From assembly GCF_002871345.2 (NCBI RefSeq), contig NZ_CP136964.1:1612001-1676000 (forward strand): 64,000 nucleotides of DNA, written 5' to 3'. The translations under genes were made by a program, and so were the position numbers. The notes beneath the pieces were generated by a model. That model was not told the DNA's origin and searched no databases. It worked only from the letters and a program-made list of their open reading frames with translations. Shown one piece after another: positions 10,306 to 19,136 of this stretch. The stretch's first letter is position 1. Each line of letters begins with the position of its first letter. This DNA is from Nosocomiicoccus massiliensis. Lineage in GTDB: Bacteria; Bacillota; Bacilli; Staphylococcales; Salinicoccaceae.

Positions 10306-11061
10306 ATGAGATTTGAAAGAATTGACGATGAGACGTTGAAATTCTATATTTCTTATAATGATATTGAAAATCGAGGTTTTAGTCGAGAAGAGTTATGGAT
10401 GGATCGTAAACGTGGTGAAGAATTTTTCTGGAAACTCATGAACGAAGTTAGTGACGAACATACAAAAGAATTCATGAGTGATGGCCCGTTATGGATTCAA
10501 GTTCATGCATTTGACCGAGGAATCGAAGTAATCGTGTCAAAATCCCAGTCAGAAAACAAAAATGGATTTGGACTTTCAAGTAAACATGATGATCTGGAGT
10601 TACAACAATTACTCGATGAAACGTTCAACGACGATGATGATATAGATAATAAAAAAGATAAAGATGATTTAATTGAAGACTTTTTAGAAACGCAAGAATC
10701 AATGGATGTAGAAGAATTCGAGAAATTAAAAGAAATGTTACAAGAAGAAATGGAGCGTGATTATACGCGACCGTTTATCGTTAAATTTGATGATATCGAT
10801 ACATTAATTGATTATAGCTATCGTCAAGAAGAAGATGAAACGCTATATGACGATTTACTTTTATCATATAATAATTCGTTCTATTATTTAGTGTACTTCA
10901 CAAATGAGGGCCATCCGTATGCAGAGAAAATGAAACTCAATTTACTTGAGTATGGTGAACGCTCAGATAGAAACGAAGCAGTTTTAATCGAATACGGAAA
11001 GACAATTATGGCATACAACGTAAGACGTCAATTAAGAAAACAATTCGAAATTAAAAAATAA
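10306..11061 (+). CDS. mecA: Adaptor protein MecA
   Basis: A 251-residue ClpC adaptor. The N-terminal substrate-binding domain begins MRFERIDDETLKFYISYNDIENRGFSREELW, as in MecA of Bacillus and Staphylococcus. A long acidic Asp/Glu linker spans about residues 105-155, then the ClpC-binding domain (RPFIVKFDDIDTLIDYSYR) follows. In Bacillus, MecA delivers ComK to ClpCP; a comK gene lies at 36774 in this window. The ATG at 10306 follows GAGGGGTGAG. It is slightly longer than S. aureus MecA because of the linker. The name is shared with the unrelated beta-lactam resistance gene. Confidence 0.93.
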   Translation: MRFERIDDETLKFYISYNDIENRGFSREELWMDRKRGEEFFWKLMNEVSDEHTKEFMSDGPLWIQVHAFDRGIEVIVSKSQSENKNGFGLSSKHDDLELQQLLDETFNDDDDIDNKKDKDDLIEDFLETQESMDVEEFEKLKEMLQEEMERDYTRPFIVKFDDIDTLIDYSYRQEEDETLYDDLLLSYNNSFYYLVYFTNEGHPYAEKMKLNLLEYGERSDRNEAVLIEYGKTIMAYNVRRQLRKQFEIKK

Positions 11062-11073
11062 AAAAAGACAAAG

Positions 11074-11111
11074 CCCCTTTTTCTAGCATATATAGAAAAA
11101 GGGGTGTTTTT
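11074..11111 (+). terminator. Hairpin between mecA and coiA containing the coiA ribosome binding site
   Basis: A perfect 12-bp stem (CCCCTTTTTCTA at 11074-11085, TAGAAAAAGGGG at 11093-11104) with a 7-base loop is followed by TGTTTTT, so it looks like the mecA terminator. The AAGGGG that should act as the coiA Shine-Dalgarno is inside the 3' arm, and the T run is the spacer to the ATG at 11112. Confidence 0.8.
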
Positions 11112-12079
11112 ATGTTAATCGCAATTGATAAATTCGGAAATGAAATCGATGCAAAAGACGCCAAACGAAATGAAAAATATTACTGTCCGGTATGTAATAG
11201 CGAAGTAAACGTGGTGATATTAAAAAAGAGCACTTTTCACACATCAGCATTCATATGTGTGAGCGCCATTTATATAACCGTGAATCTGAACTTCATCTAA
11301 AATTAAAACACGACTTATACTTTAAATTTGGACAAATTTTTAACGTGAAAATGGAATACTATTTAGAACGTATCCAACAAATACCAGATTTACTTATCGA
11401 TGATAATCACGCAGTTGAAATTCAACTATCAAAAGTTTCTCCGACGATTATATTAAATCGAACAAAAGGATATAAAAAAGAAGGAATTGACGTCACGTGG
11501 TTATTAAAAGAAGAGGACTTAATTCTAAGAGGGAATCTTCTGTACTTAACACAGTTTCACTATGCAGTGATGAAAGATTTCGTATTATATACAGTTAACG
11601 ATCAACTCACTGTAAAACGCTATGTATTACTTAAAAATATTGAACAAAACAAGTGGCTCTTTAAAATCGAAACGATTAGATACGCAGAAATATTTAATCA
11701 TTATTGTCCTTTATTTTCGATTGAAACGAGAAGTAATGATGATCTATTATCTGAAATTCAAAAAGAAAGAAATAAACGTAGTTATTTAAACCCGACGATT
11801 TCACTTTTATATCATTTATCCCTTAATACAAATCATTTACCAAAATTTCTATACTACATGACACCATCCGAGAGATTTATTAATAATAATCCACTTGAAT
11901 GGAAGCTCTTTTTGTACCATGCTGCAATTAATAAAAATTATGACTTTAATCAATTTGTAAAATCTCTAAGTATACGAAAAGTGAATGGGATGAGTGAATA
12001 TGATATCGCGAATCGATTATTAAAAGAATTTAAAGAAATATTTCGAATTGCGAACAAAATTAGTTGCATCAAAGTCTAA
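11112..12079 (+). pseudogene. coiA: Competence-associated nuclease-like protein CoiA, frameshifted
   Basis: Two overlapping frames together spell one CoiA protein. Frame 1 starts at 11112 (MLIAIDKFGNEIDAKDA, YYCPVCNSEV) and runs out of family sequence near 11206. Frame 2 reads KRGDIKKEHFSH from 11207, then continues to 12079. Adding one A to the GTAAACG run restores EVKRGDIKKEHFSH. The C-terminal part holds a PD-(D/E)xK-like core (IPDLLIDDNHAVEIQLSK). CoiA supports DNA uptake and recombination in competent streptococci and is conserved in staphylococci. The break may be real or a homopolymer error in the assembly; nothing else in the gene is degraded. Confidence 0.85.
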
Positions 12080-12121
12080 ATATTGAGAAAATGTAAGTGA
12101 TTACAAATTTGGAGGTACATT

Positions 12122-13921
12122 ATGGGAGAATTATTAAAACGTGAAGATCAACGCGTAGAAGATACGTGGGATTTAACATCAATTTTTGAATCAGATGAAA
12201 AATGGGAGGAAGCATATAAAGAAGTAGAGGATCGTCTTTCTGAAGCGGATACGTTCAGAGAAAAAGGCATTCAAAGTTCTGACGACTTACTAGAAGTGCT
12301 TGAAGCTGAAAGAGATTTAGGCGTTACTTTATCACAAGTATATGTGTATTCACATTTAAAACATGACCAGGATACATCTAACAGTAAATACCAAAGCATG
12401 GAATCTCGTGCAATGTCTTTATATACAAAATTTGCTTCAGCATGGAGCTTCTTAACTCCAGCACTTATGCAAATCGATGAAGAGACGTTAAACAGCTATG
12501 CTGAAGAAGATAAATTAAAAGAATTTAAGTTCGACCTAGAAAAGATTAACAAACAACGTGCACACGTATTAAGCGATAAAGAAGAAAAGTTACTCGCTCA
12601 AGCAGGTCTCGTATTAAACAACCCAGGATTGACATATGCGATTTTTAATAACGCAGATTTATCGTTTGATAATGCAGTAGACTCTGACGGAAATTCACAC
12701 GTATTAACTCAAGGGACGTATATTGATTTACTTAAATCAAGCGATAGAACGCTTAGAAAATCAGCATATGAAACTCTATACAAGAAGTATGGAGAATATG
12801 AAAATACGTTAGCTCAAACACTTTCTGGTGAAGTCGATAGTCATGTGTTCACTGCTGAAGCACGTGGCTACAAGTCAAGCCGTGATCAAGCGTTATCAAA
12901 CAACCACATTCCTGAAGAAGTATATGACCAACTTGTTGACGTAGTTAATGATAACCTTCATTTACTACACAGATATACTGAGTTACGTAAAGAGATGTTA
13001 GGTTTAGATGAGTTAACGATGTATGATATTTATACACCGCTCGTCGACGAAGACTTTAAAGTCACATACGAAGAAGCAAAAAATCACGTCATCGAAGGAA
13101 TGGCACCACTCGGTGAAGAGTATCAAGACATTTTAAGAGAAGGATTTAACAACCGCTGGGTAGATATTTACGAAAACAAAGGTAAACGTTCTGGTGCGTA
13201 TTCTTCTGGAACATATGGTACAAATCCATATATTTTAATGAACTGGCAAGATAACGTTGATAACATGTTTACGTTAGCACATGAGTTTGGGCATTCAGTA
13301 CACAGCTACTACAGCCGTAAAAACCAAACAGCGAACCAATCAGGGTATTCAATTTTCGTCGCAGAAGTGGCTTCTACATTTAACGAGGCATTACTTGCAG
13401 ATTATCTATATAAAAATTTAGATGACGATAAAAAGAAATTATATCTATTAAATGAGCAACTTGAAGGATTCAGAGGAACGGTATTCCGTCAAACGATGTT
13501 TGCTGAATTCGAACATAAGATTCATACGTTAAAAGAAAGCGGCGAGCCGTTAACAGCGGACAAATTAAACGAAGTGTATGGTGATTTAAACAAGAAATAC
13601 TACGGTGACGCAGTATCATATGACGATTTAATAAGTAAAGAGTGGGCAAGAATTCCACACTTCTATATGAATTACTACGTCTATCAATATGCAACAGGTT
13701 ATTCAGCAGCTGCGACGTTATCTGAAATCGTATTAAACGGTACAAAAGAAGATAGCGATCGCTACATTAACGAATTCCTGAAAAAAGGTTCATCAAACTA
13801 TCCAATTGAAATCTTAAAAAATGCGGGTGTCGATATGACAACGCGTGAACCAATTGAAAAAGCGATGAAATTCTTTGAAGAGAAGTTAGATCAATTCGAA
13901 CAACTCATTAAAAATAAATAA
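12122..13921 (+). CDS. pepF: Oligoendopeptidase F
   Basis: A 599-residue cytoplasmic zinc metallopeptidase of family M3. The zinc site HEFGH is at residues 387-391, with the downstream glutamate expected in the VAEVASTFNEALL segment. It cleaves peptides of roughly 7-17 residues, so it may process peptides imported by Opp. The ATG at 12122 follows TTGGAGG. It converges with yjbH across a strong hairpin. Confidence 0.95.
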   Translation: MGELLKREDQRVEDTWDLTSIFESDEKWEEAYKEVEDRLSEADTFREKGIQSSDDLLEVLEAERDLGVTLSQVYVYSHLKHDQDTSNSKYQSMESRAMSLYTKFASAWSFLTPALMQIDEETLNSYAEEDKLKEFKFDLEKINKQRAHVLSDKEEKLLAQAGLVLNNPGLTYAIFNNADLSFDNAVDSDGNSHVLTQGTYIDLLKSSDRTLRKSAYETLYKKYGEYENTLAQTLSGEVDSHVFTAEARGYKSSRDQALSNNHIPEEVYDQLVDVVNDNLHLLHRYTELRKEMLGLDELTMYDIYTPLVDEDFKVTYEEAKNHVIEGMAPLGEEYQDILREGFNNRWVDIYENKGKRSGAYSSGTYGTNPYILMNWQDNVDNMFTLAHEFGHSVHSYYSRKNQTANQSGYSIFVAEVASTFNEALLADYLYKNLDDDKKKLYLLNEQLEGFRGTVFRQTMFAEFEHKIHTLKESGEPLTADKLNEVYGDLNKKYYGDAVSYDDLISKEWARIPHFYMNYYVYQYATGYSAAATLSEIVLNGTKEDSDRYINEFLKKGSSNYPIEILKNAGVDMTTREPIEKAMKFFEEKLDQFEQLIKNK

Positions 13922-13932
13922 TGATATAAACT

Positions 13933-13968
13933 AAATATGAGAGTCACTCGTGACTCTCATATTTTTAT
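13933..13968 (+). terminator. Intrinsic terminator after pepF
   Basis: A 14-bp perfect stem (AAATATGAGAGTCA / TGACTCTCATATTT) closes a 4-base loop and is followed by further T residues. Confidence 0.9.
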
Positions 13969-13971
13969 ATA

Positions 13972-14001
13972 TAAAAAAAGCAACCATTTATACATGGTTG
14001 C
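13972..14001 (-). terminator. Terminator of the yjbH transcript
   Basis: Read on the minus strand, GCAACCAT (13994-14001) pairs with ATGGTTGC (13980-13987) around a 6-base loop, and a T run (complement of the A run at 13974-13979) follows. The upstream arm overlaps the last codons and stop of yjbH. Confidence 0.8.
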
Positions 14002-14767
14002 CGACTGCTTCAAAATAGATTTCATCTCCGTGTGTGACAGAGCTGATATACTGTGACAATTGTAGTTGTTTTAATTCTTTTAGTAATACAGAATCTTGCC
14101 AATCATAGATTATCTTTAACTCATCGATGCTGACGAGTTCGTTCTTTTTAATATATTCATAAATATGAGGCAATGCTTTCTTTTGTATATCGATTTCTAG
14201 TAATTCATGGATGACGTATGCGTAAATGAAATATTCGTTAACACCTTCAATTTTAAGACCTTCGGACTCAATGTCACCGCTAAAAAATACAAATGTTGGT
14301 AGTAGATTGATATCCAGTTCACGATATAATGCAAGATCACGATTTAATAACGTGTGTAAGTTTTCAGATTCCATCTCATCCATAAATGAATGAATATCAA
14401 GGTTTGCGAGCGTTGCGCTATCGATAATATGTTCTTTTGTGCACACAGAATTCGTCGGTGAAATTCTGTTAAATAAATAACGCATAAACTTACGTGCTCT
14501 ATTTCTTCCTTGCACTTCTGCTGCTTTGTACGCAAGAGCGATATTGTCAATCTTTGAAGTCGACTGTGCCTGACATTTTGTCAGTACTCTTAATGAGGGA
14601 GCAAGTATTTTATTGATACGAACATAATCACCATACTCGAGTAGTAGCTTGTTTACGATTGCTTCCATTTTTAAAGCATCTTTATGGAACGGATCAAAGA
14701 AATAATATATTTCAATTTGATGTTCTACTGGTTCGAGGAATAGTGAAATTACATTTGAATGTTTCAA
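13988..14767 (-). CDS. yjbH: YjbH-like ClpXP adaptor for Spx
   Basis: A 259-residue DsbA/thioredoxin-fold relative of YjbH, which presents Spx to ClpXP. Fold-typical segments include IEIYYFFDPFHKDALKMEAIVNKL near residue 18 and the cis-proline region INLLPTFVFFSG. As I recall the family, the first segment normally reads DPLCPECW; here the CPECW part is HKDAL, and the His-rich N-terminus seen in Bacillus is not present. Only two cysteines remain. The start is a TTG at 14767 behind AGAGGTGA. The gene is followed on the same strand, upstream, by the globin and CYTH genes. Confidence 0.88.
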   Translation of the reverse strand: MKHSNVISLFLEPVEHQIEIYYFFDPFHKDALKMEAIVNKLLLEYGDYVRINKILAPSLRVLTKCQAQSTSKIDNIALAYKAAEVQGRNRARKFMRYLFNRISPTNSVCTKEHIIDSATLANLDIHSFMDEMESENLHTLLNRDLALYRELDINLLPTFVFFSGDIESEGLKIEGVNEYFIYAYVIHELLEIDIQKKALPHIYEYIKKNELVSIDELKIIYDWQDSVLLKELKQLQLSQYISSVTHGDEIYFEAVGNHV

Positions 14768-14794
14768 AATCTGTCACCTCTAAATAATAATGAA

Positions 14795-15160
14795 TCAGCG
14801 ACTGTTAACCATCGCGTTTGCTGTAATTTCATAACGTCTTAATACTTGAATTTTAACATCATCTGGAATGTTTAAGTCATTCATTGCCTTAGACATATTG
14901 TCGAGCCAAGCATCTCTTTCCTTTGTTGTGATAGGAAACGGCATATGTCTCATTTTTAACATAGGATGACCAAATGTTTCATTATACTTATTTGGACCAC
15001 CGAGAAATTGGATTTGAAAGAGTTTTTGTTTGTAGCGCGTTTCAGTTAAATCATCTGGAAATAAAAAACGCATGCGTGGGTCTTTATCAACATAATCATA
15101 AAAACGATCGACTAACGCTTCGATTGTCTCTTCACCAAGTTGCTTATATACTGTAACCAT
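14795..15160 (-). CDS. Group II truncated hemoglobin
   Basis: A 121-residue 2-on-2 globin (YjbI type). Family marks are the FLGGPNKYNETFGHP segment and MRHMPFPIT with the proximal histidine. It binds heme and may scavenge oxygen or NO species. In Firmicutes it commonly sits next to yjbH, as here (27 bases upstream of it), which fits a role in redox stress. The ATG is preceded by AAGGAGAA. Confidence 0.93.
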   Translation of the reverse strand: MVTVYKQLGEETIEALVDRFYDYVDKDPRMRFLFPDDLTETRYKQKLFQIQFLGGPNKYNETFGHPMLKMRHMPFPITTKERDAWLDNMSKAMNDLNIPDDVKIQVLRRYEITANAMVNSR

Positions 15161-15170
15161 CTATTTCTCC

Positions 15171-15740
15171 TTAATTCGACTCTAATGCATTATAAAAACG
15201 TTCAACTTTAACAGGCGTATCTTTTTTAGTAATGTTAAACGTATGTAATAGCTCATTGAAGATTGTCTCTTTCGACACGTCATCTACTTCAAATTCGATT
15301 TCGTAATCTTCATGACCTAAATATGTACTGTAATCTAAAACGAGTGTTCCACCATTATAATCTATTTCTTTACGAAGTGTCGTTAATTTGCCTACGACAC
15401 GTAATGTTCGGTTAATTAAATGACTACGTATAATTAAAAACATCGGACGACTGAGCATATCTTTATTTACAATATCTCCGATATGTATATCTTCATAAAG
15501 AGGGTTGTGAAACTCTTCAGTCACGTGTTCATCCATCGGAACTTTTAGCGTCAACATATTCATATCTTCACGCTTTCGAATACGTAGCATTAAGTGATTA
15601 CTTCTTAAATCGAAACGGTCCGTATCGACGTAGTAATTCGTCTGAGAGACAGCTTCAACATCTTTAAATAACGCATGTTCTATATTTTCAAATTCATCTT
15701 TAGTTAATAAGTTTTTAAATTCAATTTCAGTCTCTTGCAT
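15171..15740 (-). CDS. CYTH domain protein (YjbK type)
   Basis: A 189-residue triphosphate tunnel metalloenzyme fold. The diagnostic ExExK motif is at the N-terminus (residues 4-8, EIEFK), and later strands carry alternating charged residues such as KEIDYNGGTLVLDYSTYLG and YEIEFEVDD. Members hydrolyse triphosphate substrates; the substrate of the Firmicutes YjbK branch is not settled as far as I know. The gene heads a minus-strand run CYTH-globin-yjbH and is divergent from UPF0738/relQ. Start ATG follows AGGAGG. Confidence 0.9.
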   Translation of the reverse strand: MQETEIEFKNLLTKDEFENIEHALFKDVEAVSQTNYYVDTDRFDLRSNHLMLRIRKREDMNMLTLKVPMDEHVTEEFHNPLYEDIHIGDIVNKDMLSRPMFLIIRSHLINRTLRVVGKLTTLRKEIDYNGGTLVLDYSTYLGHEDYEIEFEVDDVSKETIFNELLHTFNITKKDTPVKVERFYNALESN

Positions 15741-15855
15741 AATGACCTCCTATTCATTATTATTGCGATTTCATAAGATTAAGTAAAGCATTACACATTA
15801 AGTACGTCGAAAGGGTACAAGTGTGGTAGAATAAGTACCGGTAGAGGTGAAAGTA

Positions 15856-16206
15856 ATGGATATATATATTAATGAAATTAAATATGAAGACGATACATTA
15901 AAATGTTATGTTGAAAATGATTTGACGAATAAAACACTCATAAGTACAGAGCAAATGATTGTAGACTCTGATAACTTTACGATTATTTACATATTAGATG
16001 ATGGTGAAGAGTACATCCGCACACATTTCGTATCCGAAACGTGGGAAATGTTAGCGAGATACTATAACAAAACTGTCACTGTAAACGATCAAGTAGAGCT
16101 TAAAGAGTTTTTCACGGAATTAGATGTGTTACTCGACAATATTAAAGATAATAGTAATTATGGCAAAGAGTTTGAAGGTAAAATTGTAGAAACTTTTGCA
16201 ATTTAA
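15856..16206 (+). CDS. UPF0738 family protein (YjbL type)
   Basis: A 116-residue protein of unknown function with the conserved blocks MIVDSDNFTIIYILDDGEEY, VSETWEMLARYY and LDNIKDNSNYGKEF, which match the UPF0738 family of staphylococci and bacilli. I chose the ATG at 15856 after AGAGGTGA; the GTG at 15847 overlaps that site. It is first in the line UPF0738-relQ-nadK-mgtE, with 15 bases to relQ, and is usually found beside relQ in this order. Confidence 0.85.
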   Translation: MDIYINEIKYEDDTLKCYVENDLTNKTLISTEQMIVDSDNFTIIYILDDGEEYIRTHFVSETWEMLARYYNKTVTVNDQVELKEFFTELDVLLDNIKDNSNYGKEFEGKIVETFAI

Positions 16207-16221
16207 AAGGGGGCTTAAAAT

Positions 16222-16842
16222 ATGGATGAGTGGAGCGTATTTTTATCTCCGTATCGACAAGCCATCGATGAACTTAAAATTAAGTTAAAAGGTATTCGAC
16301 AAGAATATAAATTAACGAACCGTTCGTCTCCAATAGAATTTGTTACTGCAAGAGTAAAGCCAGTACAAAGTATTATTGAGAAGGCGAGTAAAAATAATAT
16401 CTCTTATGACGAACTTAGAAAAGATATGTACGACATCGCTGGTGTCCGTATTATGTGCCAGTTCGTCGATGATATTATGATTATTAGAGACTTAATCGAT
16501 AAGCGAGAAGATATGAGAATTATCGAAGAGCGTGATTATATTAAACATACGAAAGAAAGTGGATATCGTTCGTATCACATCATTATAGAATACCCAGTTT
16601 CAACAGTAGACGGTACGGTAAATATATTAGCTGAAATTCAAATCCGTACACTTTCTATGAACTTTTGGGCGACGATTGAACACTCGCTGAACTACAAATA
16701 TAAAGGTGAGTACCCAGTAGAAATTAAAGAAAGACTTCAAAATGCAGCGGACGCCGCGTATCAGCTCGACCAAGAAATGTCATTAATACGTGAGGAAGTT
16801 CAAGAGGCACAGAAGTTCTTTTCTAAGAAGCGCAACATCTAA
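16222..16842 (+). CDS. relQ: Small alarmone synthetase RelQ
   Basis: A 206-residue (p)ppGpp synthetase containing a RelA/SpoT synthetase domain without hydrolase or regulatory domains. The conserved segments are YDIAGVRIMCQFVDDI, IKHTKESGYRSYHIII and LAEIQIRTLSMNFWATIEHSLNYK. It makes the alarmone during envelope or alkaline stress in relatives. It follows UPF0738 and precedes nadK by 17 bases in the conserved order, with an AAAGGGGG site. Confidence 0.95.
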   Translation: MDEWSVFLSPYRQAIDELKIKLKGIRQEYKLTNRSSPIEFVTARVKPVQSIIEKASKNNISYDELRKDMYDIAGVRIMCQFVDDIMIIRDLIDKREDMRIIEERDYIKHTKESGYRSYHIIIEYPVSTVDGTVNILAEIQIRTLSMNFWATIEHSLNYKYKGEYPVEIKERLQNAADAAYQLDQEMSLIREEVQEAQKFFSKKRNI

Positions 16843-16859
16843 ACGAGGAGGAGATAATT

Positions 16860-17657
16860 ATGCGATTTACAGTTATCTCAAAAAACGACGAAAAGTCAAA
16901 GTATACACGCGAGTATTTAATTCAAGGGATGAAAAAACGCGGTATGGAAGAAGATAATATACATCCGGAAATTATTATCTCCGTCGGTGGCGATGGAACG
17001 TTACTCGGTGCGTTTCATATGTATCAACATTTATTAAAAGAAACGATGTTTGTCGGTGTCCATACTGGAAACCTTGGATTTTACGCAGACTTTCATCCAG
17101 AAGAAGCGGACCTGTTAATAGACTTAATAGACCGTGGGAAATTTGTTGAAACAGAATTCCCATTAGTCGCTGTTACAGTAAATACAGATGACGGTGAAGA
17201 ACGTCATCTCGCGTTAAATGAGACGACATTAAAAATGGTACAAGGGTCGACGCTTGCGGTGGATGTTGGTATCGGTGGGAAACATTTTGAAAAGTTTAGA
17301 GGAGACGGTATTTGTGTGTCCACACCGTCTGGTTCTACAGCATACAACAAGTCACTGGGTGGTGCGTTAATTCACCCGTCATTTCGATCGATTCAACTTA
17401 CAGAAATCGCATCGATTAACAACCGAGTATTTAGAACGATTGGTTCATCGATTATTTTACCGAGCCATCACACGTTAAACGTGTATCCAAATAAAGCAGA
17501 TACGCATTTACTGACAATCGATCACCTACATTTTCAGAAAAATGGTATTCGTTCAATTGAATATCAAGTGGCAGAGGAAACGATAAAATTTGCCCGTTTT
17601 AGACATTTTCCATTTTGGCATCGAGTCAGAGAGTCGTTTATATCAAGTGAGAGGTGA
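16860..17657 (+). CDS. nadK: NAD kinase
   Basis: A 265-residue cytoplasmic enzyme that phosphorylates NAD to NADP. The nucleotide site is SVGGDGTLLGAFH near residue 40, and the second motif is GDGICVSTPSGSTAYNKSLGG. Length and motifs match S. aureus NadK/PpnK. It sits between relQ and mgtE. In S. aureus a pseudouridine synthase gene (rluD type) usually follows nadK; here it is missing and mgtE begins five bases after the stop. Confidence 0.96.
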   Translation: MRFTVISKNDEKSKYTREYLIQGMKKRGMEEDNIHPEIIISVGGDGTLLGAFHMYQHLLKETMFVGVHTGNLGFYADFHPEEADLLIDLIDRGKFVETEFPLVAVTVNTDDGEERHLALNETTLKMVQGSTLAVDVGIGGKHFEKFRGDGICVSTPSGSTAYNKSLGGALIHPSFRSIQLTEIASINNRVFRTIGSSIILPSHHTLNVYPNKADTHLLTIDHLHFQKNGIRSIEYQVAEETIKFARFRHFPFWHRVRESFISSER

Positions 17658-17662
17658 GTAAG

Positions 17663-19066
17663 ATGTCAGTTGAAACAGAAGAAAAAGACTACACAAAACA
17701 TGTGGAAGATATAGAGATAAAAGCAGCATATGATAACTTGATTATGCTGTTAGAACAAGAATCTTATGAGCCGTTTCGAGAAGAGTTTTTAAAACTCCAC
17801 GAATACGAACAAGGTGAGTTCTTCAGTCTATTAAATGATGAAGATAGAGAAAAATTATATCATTTACTCAGTCCAAAAGAAGTGGCGGATTTCTTTGACA
17901 CGCTATCTATTTCGAATGAGGAAATGGAAGAGATTTTAACAAGTATGGACGCGAGATACGCTGCACAAGTACTCGGTGCAATGCAGTACGACAACGCAGC
18001 GGACATTATGAACTTCTTACCAAAAGAAGTCATGATGAGCTTCTTAGCACTAATGAAAAAAGAAGACCGCGAAGAAATTCGTATATTAATGAACTACGAA
18101 GATGATACTGCGGGAGGTATCATGACGACGGAGTTCGTCTCAATCGACAGTGAAATGACTGTCCATGAGGCGATGGTGCACTTAAGGAAAGTAGCTCCAG
18201 ATAGCGAGACGATCTACTACTTATTTGTCACTGATATTAACAACAAACTCGTCGGTATTATTTCGCTTAGAGATTTAATAATTGCGGATGAAGACGAATA
18301 TATTGGCGATATTATGAAAGAACGTGTCATCTCGGTAAATGTCGCAGACGACCAAGAACAAGTTGCGTACATGATGAGAGACTATGACTTCTTAGCAGTA
18401 CCAGTTCTAGATTATCAAGAACACTTAGTCGGTATCATTACTGCCGACGATATCATGGACGTTATCCAAGAAGAAGCAGAGGAAGACTACTATAGACTTG
18501 CCGGTATGAGTGATGAAGGGTCACCACTTGACGATTCATCATTTACAGCAGCTAAAAAGAGACTTCCATGGCTCATTGGTTTAACGCTTATGGGTATGAT
18601 TACCGCGACGATGTTATCTACGTTTGAAGAAACGCTTGAAAAAGTAGCGTTACTCGGAGCGTTTATACCGATTATCGGTGGAATGTCAGGGAATGCTGGG
18701 ACGCAAAGTTTAGCGGTCGCTGTCCGTGGACTTGCTACAGGTGAAATTAAACGTGTGAGCCTATTAAAACTTGCGATTAAAGATATTCTTACAGGTATGA
18801 TGACAGGGTTCACTTGCGCGGTATTACTATTCATTATCATTACGATTCTATTCGGACAACCTGTCGTCGGAATTATTGTAAGTATTTCATTATTTGTAGC
18901 GATGACATTTGCGACGTTGTCTGGAACATTTATACCGATGGGGATGTCAAAGTTTGGAATTGACCCTGCAGTAGCAAGTGGTCCGTTTATTACAACATCG
19001 AACGATATTATTAGTTTAATGATCTATTTCTCACTCGCAAATGCATTAATGAGTGCTTTACTATAG
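17663..19066 (+). CDS. mgtE: Magnesium transporter MgtE
   Basis: About 467 residues: an N-terminal helical MgtE_N domain (LNDEDREKLYHLLSPKEVADFF), two CBS domains (about residues 140-260), a plug helix, and five membrane helices with the pore-lining GGMSGNAGTQSLAVAVRGLA. It is a Mg2+ channel gated by cytosolic Mg2+. The ATG at 17663 is chosen with GAGAGGTGAG in front; the GTG at 17654 would overlap nadK by 4 bases. Confidence 0.94.
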   Translation: MSVETEEKDYTKHVEDIEIKAAYDNLIMLLEQESYEPFREEFLKLHEYEQGEFFSLLNDEDREKLYHLLSPKEVADFFDTLSISNEEMEEILTSMDARYAAQVLGAMQYDNAADIMNFLPKEVMMSFLALMKKEDREEIRILMNYEDDTAGGIMTTEFVSIDSEMTVHEAMVHLRKVAPDSETIYYLFVTDINNKLVGIISLRDLIIADEDEYIGDIMKERVISVNVADDQEQVAYMMRDYDFLAVPVLDYQEHLVGIITADDIMDVIQEEAEEDYYRLAGMSDEGSPLDDSSFTAAKKRLPWLIGLTLMGMITATMLSTFEETLEKVALLGAFIPIIGGMSGNAGTQSLAVAVRGLATGEIKRVSLLKLAIKDILTGMMTGFTCAVLLFIIITILFGQPVVGIIVSISLFVAMTFATLSGTFIPMGMSKFGIDPAVASGPFITTSNDIISLMIYFSLANALMSALL

Positions 19067-19074
19067 ATTTTCGT

Positions 19075-19102
19075 TGCATTTTTTTGAGAATCAATTTAAA
19101 AT
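19075..19102 (+). promoter_or_regulatory. Probable fabI promoter
   Basis: A -35 TTGCAT (19075-19080) and -10 TAAAAT (19097-19102) are 16 bp apart. The -10 touches the FapR-type box that follows. Confidence 0.5.
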
Positions 19103-19119
19103 TAGTAGTAGGTACTAAT
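19101..19119 (+). promoter_or_regulatory. FapR-type operator upstream of fabI
   Basis: ATTAGTAGTAGGTACTAAT is an imperfect palindrome matching the FapR operator, with differences only in the three central bases of the left half. It lies between the -10 box and the fabI start, 17 bases before the ATG, so repression is the likely outcome. It pairs fabI with fabHF in one regulon. Confidence 0.8.
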
Positions 19120-19136
19120 AAGAATGGGGGATTCTC

